Of a DNA stretch of 64,000 bases, positions 59,438-64,000 are shown one piece after another. The stretch lies in NCBI GenBank assembly GCA_048296855.1, contig CP182631.1; one strand, 5' to 3'. The DNA is from Pseudocolwellia sp048296855 (lineage in GTDB: Bacteria; Pseudomonadota; Gammaproteobacteria; Enterobacterales; Alteromonadaceae). The position numbers were made by a program, and so were the translations under genes. Each line of letters opens with the position of its first letter. Positions within the stretch are counted from its first letter, which is position 1. The notes under the pieces are model-generated. The model was not told where the DNA came from. It saw only the letters and a program-made list of their open reading frames with translations, and did no database searches.

Positions 59438-59635
59438 TTACATATACGTTTTAACCAATTCCATTAACTGAGTAACTAACATTATTGAACCTAATACGAT
59501 AAAAACATTAGGCGAAGCAAAATTAGATTTAGCAGGAGGAGTACTTTTAAGCTTTTTCCCGTGAGCTATTAACCCTAAACCAACACAAATTAGAACAAGG
59601 CTGATAATTAAGTCAGCTAAAACATTTGGTGACAC
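59438..59635 (-). CDS. tiny two-helix membrane protein
   Basis: 65 residues with a GTG start behind AAGGAAG. Helices at about 6-23 (LADLIISLVLICVGLGLIAH) and 43-60, separated by a basic linker GKKLKSTPPAKSNF. Not recognised. Confidence 0.6.
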   Translation of the reverse strand: MSPNVLADLIISLVLICVGLGLIAHGKKLKSTPPAKSNFASPNVFIVLGSIMLVTQLMELVKTYM

Positions 59636-59650
59636 TATACTTCCTTTTAC

Positions 59651-59746
59651 ATATAACGCCCAATTAATGGGCTTTTATTGCTGGCTAAAATTTGCGAGGG
59701 ACGAGCACAGCCAGCTGTAAAAGTCCCGTTGAATTGCTTGTTATAT
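59651..59746 (-). repeat. attC 54, class A
   Basis: Loop GCGAGGGACGAGC; trails ORF-less copy 18. Confidence 0.93.
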
Positions 59747-59992
59747 GCCTGATAAACCTAAACATAAATACACAAGCAACTAGTAAAAGGCGGTAGTAAT
59801 AACCACACTATAAATTGAGCTACCCACAAATGCCAGAACGAAATAATAGCTTTGTTACATTACGCAGTAATAAAAACAACAAAGCTTATTAGTGACTATT
59901 GGAAAACTATAATAGCGAAACCCGTAGCAACACTTACAAAAGTAAGATTGATAACAATATTTTTAGCTAAACCAACCATACTATTTGAGTGC
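59747..59992 (-). repeat. ORF-less cassette body, copy 18 (loop type 2)
   Basis: Inner hairpin ATTAC-TGC-GTAAT; left half close to copy 6. Confidence 0.9.
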
Positions 59993-60091
59993 ATATAACG
60001 CCCAAATAAGGGGCTAATTATTGCTGGCTAAAATAACGAACGAAGTGAGGCAGCCAGCTGTAATTAGTCCCACTTCATTTTCTTGTTATGT
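59993..60091 (-). repeat. attC 55, class D
   Basis: Inner pair TGCTGGCT/AGCCAGCTG; loop AACGAACGAAGTGAGG; R'' GTTATGT. Confidence 0.9.
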
Positions 60092-60331
60092 GTTGCGTTT
60101 AAACAATATTATCTGATTTATACAAGACAACAAAATGAATATTGAGAGTAAACCGATTATTAATGGGTGGCTCAAGAGATTAAGTACAAAACTAAATGTG
60201 AAGTAAACACTAATATCTTTACCCTCAAAGTAATCGAAGGCTAAACTTAATGGCACAATAAAGGTTACAAAACAAAAGAAAACCTTAATTGCGATCCAAG
60301 TACCAACTAGAAATAGTTTAATATACTTCAA
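60086..60331 (-). CDS. small membrane protein
   Basis: 81 residues, TTG start, with helices at about 8-30 (VGTWIAIKVFFCFVTFIVPL) and 42-72 and a basic tail LFKRNT. Stop in the R'' of its attC. Not recognised. Confidence 0.55.
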   Translation of the reverse strand: MKYIKLFLVGTWIAIKVFFCFVTFIVPLSLAFDYFEGKDISVYFTFSFVLNLLSHPLIIGLLSIFILLSCINQIILFKRNT

Positions 60332-60353
60332 ATTTCACATTCACCTGAAAAAC

Positions 60354-60452
60354 ACATAACGCCTCATTAAGAGGCAAAAAATAGTTGGTTAAAATAAGCG
60401 ACGAAGGAGCAAAAACCAACTGTTTTTGTCCTGCTTTAATGACTTGTTATAT
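60354..60452 (-). repeat. attC 56, class B
   Basis: Inner pair AGTTGGTT/AACCAACT, both sides changed together relative to TTGGCT/AGCCAA. Confidence 0.9.
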
Positions 60453-60454
60453 TT

Positions 60455-60835
60455 TCAGTTCACAGCAACAGGTACGTTTATAGATATACCACACCCATCT
60501 CCGTAACTAAAAATTAAGTTATGCTTTTCAATAGCATCGGCTTTAACGAGGAACCACACTTTAGCCTCACCTTCGTCTTCAAATATTTTTAGTGCGGAAT
60601 AAAACGCTGGATTATTTTTATCACCTATAATCATCCCGGCTAAATTAAATGGTTGCCCGTCAATCTCTTGAGGAATTGAAACTGAAATACTGTATGTGCT
60701 TTCATTTAACTCACTATTTATTTTAAATTTACTCGCATAGGCAGCATCCCATTTTGCATTTTGTTCTTCAGTTTCAACACAACTTGTTGCACTGGCAAAG
60801 AATGAAAAGAAATATAATGCTAATAGAATTCGCAT
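60455..60835 (-). CDS. exported protein, unknown
   Basis: 126 residues with signal peptide (MRILLALYFFSFFASATSC; possibly a lipoprotein at SATSC). Mature part is beta-rich: NESTYSISVSIPQEIDGQPF, NNPAFYSALKIFEDEGEAKV, YGDGCGISINVPVAVN. SD AGGTCGAGT. Not recognised. Confidence 0.63.
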   Translation of the reverse strand: MRILLALYFFSFFASATSCVETEEQNAKWDAAYASKFKINSELNESTYSISVSIPQEIDGQPFNLAGMIIGDKNNPAFYSALKIFEDEGEAKVWFLVKADAIEKHNLIFSYGDGCGISINVPVAVN

Positions 60836-60853
60836 ACTCGACCTGCTTTGAAA

Positions 60854-60947
60854 ATATAACGCCCAATTAATGGGCTTTTATTGCTGGCTAAAATGTTGAG
60901 GAACGAAACAGCCAGCTGTAAAAGTCCCGTTGAATTGCTTGTTATAT
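60854..60947 (-). repeat. attC 57, class A variant
   Basis: Loop AATGTTGAGGAACGAAAC, shorter than other class A sites. Confidence 0.92.
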
Positions 60948-61193
60948 GCCTGATAAAACTGAACTTAAATACAAAAGTTAGAAGTAAAAGACGGTAGTAA
61001 TAAACGCACTATAAATTGAGCTACCCACAAATACCAGAACGAAATAATAGCTTTGTTACATTACGCAGTAATAAAAACAACAAAGCTTATTAGTGACTAT
61101 TGAAAAACTACAATAGCGAAACCCGTAGCAGCGTTTACAAAAGTACTTTTGGTAAAAACAATTTTAACTAAAACACCCAACTACATGAATTGC
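60948..61193 (-). repeat. ORF-less cassette body, copy 19 (loop type 2)
   Basis: Right end ATTTTAACTAAAACACCCAA is unique; it breaks the TTAGCTAA palindrome found in the others. Confidence 0.9.
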
Positions 61194-61289
61194 ATATAAC
61201 GCCCAATTAATGGGCTTTTATTGCTGGCTATAATTTGCGAGGGACGAGCACAGCCAGCTGTAAAAGTCCCGTTGAATTGCTTGTTATAT
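61194..61289 (-). repeat. attC 58, class A
   Basis: Spacer GGCTATAATTTGCGAGGGAC shared with attC 62. Confidence 0.93.
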
Positions 61290-61534
61290 GCCTGATAAAC
61301 TTTAACTTAATTACTGAAGTTCAAAGTAAAAGACGGTAGTTTTAAATGAACTATAAATTGAGCTACCCACAATTGCCAAAACGAAATAATAGCTTTGCCA
61401 CAAAAGTCTCTTTAACAAGGCAAAGCTTATTAGTGACTATTGAAAAACGACAATAGCGAAACTCATAGCAACGTTTACAAAAGTAAAAGTTGATAACCAA
61501 ATTGTTAGCTAAAGCACCCTACTTCATGAATTGC
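61290..61534 (-). repeat. ORF-less cassette body, copy 20 (loop type 1)
   Basis: Near-identical to copy 22 (62918): both have GGTAGTTTTAAATGAACTA and CACAATTGCCAAAACG. Confidence 0.92.
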
Positions 61535-61635
61535 ATATAACGCCCCAATAAGGGGCTAAAAATTGTTTGCTAAAATGTGAAGCGAAGCGAAACCGAGCAA
61601 ACTGTTTTTAGTCCCGCTTAATTGGCTTGTTATGA
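61535..61635 (-). repeat. attC 59, class D-like
   Basis: Arms CCCCAATAAGGGGC and GTCCCGCTTAATTGGC, inner pair GTTTGCT/AGCAAAC; R'' GTTATGA. Confidence 0.9.
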
Positions 61636-61639
61636 GTAC

Positions 61640-61939
61640 TTACTTTAACCTTTGAGTTGGAGAAAAATCAACTTTCCAAACATCTAGTTCGTAAATTTCA
61701 CCTTCTTTATCAAGATATAGAGTTGCTAAGACTTTTGTACCATCTGAATCTTCAAAGGTATATTCTGAGGCTTGCCTCCCAAACATCCTATTTTCATGAT
61801 TTGGGCCAAAAGCTAAACTCCCCATGCCACCATCATCAAGTGGTTTAACAATAAGAGCTTTTAGATTAACTTCCATATTTGCGAGCTGAAGAAGTTGACT
61901 CATTATTTCTTCCTCGGCTAGATTTAACTTCCGAACCAT
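61640..61939 (-). CDS. DUF6984-like small protein
   Basis: 99 residues, soluble: VRKLNLAEEEIMSQLLQLAN, IVKPLDDGGMGSLAFGP, then LYLDKEGEIYELDVWKVDFS. The DGGMGSL and YELDVWKVDF tracts resemble the DUF6984 family, proteins of unknown role; recognition is from memory. Confidence 0.65.
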   Translation of the reverse strand: MVRKLNLAEEEIMSQLLQLANMEVNLKALIVKPLDDGGMGSLAFGPNHENRMFGRQASEYTFEDSDGTKVLATLYLDKEGEIYELDVWKVDFSPTQRLK

Positions 61940-61945
61940 AGGTAC

Positions 61946-62040
61946 TCATAACGCCCAATTAATGGGCTTTTATTGCTGGCTAAATTTGCGAGGAACGAGC
62001 ACAGCCAGCTGTAAAAGTCCCGTTGAATTGCTTGTTATAT
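61946..62040 (-). repeat. attC 60, class A
   Basis: Short spacer GGCTAAATTTGCG as in attC 24. Confidence 0.93.
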
Positions 62041-62284
62041 GCCTGATAAACCTAAACATAAACACACAAGCAACTAGTAAAAACCGGTAGTAATAAACGC
62101 ACTATAAATTGAGCTACCCACAAATGCCAGAACGAAATAATAGCTTTGCCAACAAAAGTCTTTTAAATAGGCAAAGCTTATTAGTGACTATTGAATAACG
62201 ATAATAGCGAAACTAGTAGCAGCACATAAAAAAGTAAGATTGATAACAATATTTTTAGCTAAACAAACAATACTATTTGAGTGC
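62041..62284 (-). repeat. ORF-less cassette body, copy 21 (loop type 3)
   Basis: Outer stem TTTGCC/GGCAAA with the AAAAGTCTTTT inner hairpin; single copy between two gene cassettes. Confidence 0.9.
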
Positions 62285-62382
62285 ATATAACGCCTCATTC
62301 AGAGGCTAAAAATTGATGGCCAAAATAGCGAGGCACGAGCAACGGCCAGCTGTTTTTAGTCCTTTGCAATGCCTTGTTAGGT
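62285..62382 (-). repeat. attC 61, class B
   Basis: Inner pair GATGGCC/GGCCAGC; R'' GTTAGGT. Confidence 0.9.
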
Positions 62383-62383
62383 T

Positions 62384-62806
62384 TTAAATGCGTAAAACCT
62401 TAAAAATTAATACCTTCATTACATCTGTAAAAGATATAGCTTTTTTAAACACGAAAAGTCTAAAAATCAATATTTGCATTGCTACCATAAAATAATACAT
62501 AGGAAAAACATAGTAAAACAGAGGGAAAACAAAATAAAATAATAAACCTAAAGGGAAAGCTGTTAAAACATAGTAACCATAATGCTTATTTGTATATTTA
62601 CAAATAAGCCAATGCATTGGATAACCGATAAATAGCCAGCCTAAAATAGAAAAGAATAAATAAAAGCTTAGATAAAGAAATAAAGATCCAATAGAGCTAA
62701 AAATGTCATTAGTTGATTTTGCGATAACCCAAACATATGCAGAAAAAATGATACTGACATAACTTATACTTTTAATAATGGCGCTATCCCAATTACCAGT
62801 ATTCAA
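62384..62806 (-). CDS. multi-helix membrane protein
   Basis: 140 residues, TTG start behind CCGGAG. Four or five hydrophobic stretches (about 10-28, 33-62, 74-100, 102-118), ending in a short amphipathic tail. RDD- or DUF-like layout but not recognised. The largest membrane protein in the right third of the array. Confidence 0.6.
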   Translation of the reverse strand: MNTGNWDSAIIKSISYVSIIFSAYVWVIAKSTNDIFSSIGSLFLYLSFYLFFSILGWLFIGYPMHWLICKYTNKHYGYYVLTAFPLGLLFYFVFPLFYYVFPMYYFMVAMQILIFRLFVFKKAISFTDVMKVLIFKVLRI

Positions 62807-62821
62807 CTAATTCTCCGGAAA

Positions 62822-62917
62822 ACCTAACGCCCAATTAATGGGCTTTTATTGCTGGCTATAATTTGCGAGGGACGAGCACAGCCAGCTGTAAAAGTCCCGT
62901 TGAATTGCTTGTTATAT
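62822..62917 (-). repeat. attC 62, class A
   Basis: Same form as attC 58, consistent with a whole-cassette duplication. Confidence 0.93.
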
Positions 62918-63162
62918 GCCTGATAAACTTTAACTTAATTACTGAAGTTCAAAGTAAAAGACGGTAGTTTTAAATGAACTATAAATTGAGCTACCCACAA
63001 TTGCCAAAACGAAATAATAGCTTTGCCACAAAAGTCTCTTTAACAAGGCAAAGCTTATTAGTGACTATTGAAAAACGACAATAGCGAAACTCATAGCAAC
63101 GTTTACAAAGGTAAAAGTTGATAACCAAATTGTTAGCTAAAGCACCCTACTTCATGAATTGC
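62918..63162 (-). repeat. ORF-less cassette body, copy 22 (loop type 1)
   Basis: Differs from copy 20 by about one base (TTTACAAAGG for TTTACAAAAG). Confidence 0.92.
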
Positions 63163-63257
63163 ATATAACGCCCAATTAATGGGCTTTTATTGCTGGCTAT
63201 AATTGCGAGGGACGAGCACAGCCAGCTGTAAAAGTCCCGTTGAATTGCTTGTTATAT
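63163..63257 (-). repeat. attC 63, class A
   Basis: Spacer GGCTATAATTGCGAGGGAC. Confidence 0.93.
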
Positions 63258-63503
63258 GCCTGATAAATCTAAACTTAAATACAAAAGTTCAAAGTAAAAG
63301 ACGGTAGTAATAAATGCACTATAAATTGAGCTACCCACAAATACCAGAACGAAATAATAGCTTTGTTACATTACGAAGTAATAAAAACAACAAAGCTTAT
63401 TAGTGACTATTGAAAAACGATAATAGCGAAACCCGTAGCAACGTTTACAAAAGTACTTTTGATAACAATATTTTTAGCTAAAGCACCCTACTACATGAAT
63501 TGC
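63258..63503 (-). repeat. ORF-less cassette body, copy 23 (loop type 2)
   Basis: Inner hairpin ATTAC-TTC-GTAAT. Confidence 0.9.
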
Positions 63504-63598
63504 ATATAACGCCCAATTAATGGGCTTTTATTGCTGGCTAAAATAGCGAGGGACGAGCACAGCCAGCTGTAAAAGTCCCGTTGAATTGCTTGTTATAT
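63504..63598 (-). repeat. attC 64, class A
   Basis: Spacer TAAAATAGCGAGGGACG. Confidence 0.93.
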
Positions 63599-63841
63599 GC
63601 CTGATAAACCTAAACTTAAATACTGAAGTTTAAAGTAAAAGACGGTAGTAATAAATAAACTATAAATTGAGCTACCCACAAATACCAGAACGAAATAATA
63701 GCTTTGCAACAAAAGTCTTTTAAATAGGCAAAGCTTATTAGTGACTATTGGAAAACTACAATAGTGATACTCGTAGCAGCACTTACAAAAGTAAAAGTTA
63801 GCAACTAAATTATTAGCTAAAGCACCCTACTTCAGAATTGC
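63599..63841 (-). repeat. ORF-less cassette body, copy 24 (loop type 3)
   Basis: Rightmost copy; one C shorter at the stem base (TTTGCAACAAAAG) than other type 3 copies. Confidence 0.9.
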
Positions 63842-63940
63842 ATATAACGCCCCAAACAGAGGCAAATAATTGTTGGCTAAAATAAGCGACGCAGGAGCAA
63901 AGCCAACTGTTATTTGTCCTGCTGATTTGGCTTGTTAGGT
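63842..63940 (-). repeat. attC 65 (CCCCAAACAGAGGC arm)
   Basis: Right arm GTCCTGCTGATTTGGC; R'' GTTAGGT. The cassette it closes is cut by the window end; the visible 60 bp (63941-64000) show no supported gene. Confidence 0.88.
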
Positions 63941-64000
63941 GCTTAACCAATACTTGCGCGGTTTACCGCCAAAACACTTAACAAAGGCACAAAGCTATAA

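Larger units (their letters stand above)
31622..64000 (-). mobile_element. sedentary chromosomal integron: array of 65 gene cassettes
   Basis: Between 31.6 kb and the window end, 65 sites of 70-120 bp each start (plus strand) with TAACGC and end with TTGTTA plus a variable pair, and in between carry two sets of complementary arms around a central TTGGCT...AGCCAA or CTGGCT...AGCCAG pair. Read on the minus strand they are attC sites (R'' xxxTAAC ... GTTAxxx R'). All have the same orientation, and nearly all genes read on the minus strand with their attC at the 3' side. Several classes of arm recur: A (CCCAATTAATGGGC), B (CCTCATTCAGAGGC and close forms), C (CCACGTTAAGCGGC), D (CCCAAATAAGGGGC), E (long, GCCGCTATCACCGG). 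No intI or attI is present; both should lie right of 64000. The closing cassette is cut by the window edge and no gene is supported in it. Confidence 0.95.

Noticed and set aside
31622..64000. CRISPR array
   Set aside because: Repeats are 70-120 bp with internal dyads and gene-sized spacers, many spacers are themselves repeats, and there are no cas genes. Integron attC sites explain the pattern.
63941..64000. Protein-coding end of the last cassette (frame ending KCFGGKPRKYWLST)
   Set aside because: A TAG interrupts the frame 20 codons before its end and only 60 bp are visible; no gene can be supported.

Overview
The window looks like a chromosome segment of an AT-rich marine gammaproteobacterium, most likely Alteromonadales (Colwellia/Pseudoalteromonas-like). 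The evidence is two very large TonB-dependent receptors of types common in that order, a sulfatase, a TRAP transporter, gammaproteobacterial LexA-, MetJ- and RutR-type operator sequences, and a large sedentary chromosomal integron. The genus is an inference; there is no rRNA or other marker here.

Left half (1-31.6 kb) is ordinary chromosome. It begins with the 3'-truncated cytidine deaminase gene cdd, an Oar-like TonB receptor and a divergent RutR-like regulator that leads an operon with a secreted endonuclease/exonuclease/phosphatase-fold enzyme and an alkaline phosphatase. Three RutR-like palindromes (413-428, 4122-4137, 4396-4411) tie this group together as a probable nucleotide or nucleic-acid scavenging locus. 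Then come an AraC/GyrI-like regulator, a Kelch lipoprotein, metC with a MetJ-type operator, a metallo-beta-lactamase-fold lipoprotein, a second TonB receptor, a GntR/FCD regulator, a two-gene molybdenum hydroxylase, a complete DctPQM TRAP transporter, and divergent polB (DNA polymerase II) and dinG sharing a perfect LexA box. Two copies of a ~230 bp MITE-like element lie in opposite orientation at 12.8 and 27.7 kb. A DUF3291 protein, a sulfatase, an IS200 remnant and another AraC/GyrI-like regulator complete this part.

Right half (31.6-64 kb) is a cassette array of a sedentary integron: 65 attC-like sites, all in one orientation, so that cassettes read on the minus strand. The integrase and attI are not in the window and should lie to the right (beyond 64000), making the left end the oldest, most degraded part. 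Cassettes carry small membrane proteins, lipoproteins, a type II Thoeris anti-phage system (thsA-thsB), a second TIR-domain protein, a reversed RelE/YefM-type toxin-antitoxin pair, a putative membrane toxin with a small membrane partner, a frameshifted lysozyme-fold gene beside a lipoprotein, a UPF0158 protein, a PNPOx-fold protein, three copies of one tiny membrane protein, and a GFA-like gene split by an IS630 element.

The most striking signal is a family of 24 ORF-less cassettes (about 245 bp body plus attC each). All share a conserved core with a long hairpin whose closing base pairs change together between copies and whose loop occurs in three alternative forms. This looks like a structured RNA or structured-DNA element amplified through the array and is the best candidate here for an undescribed system.
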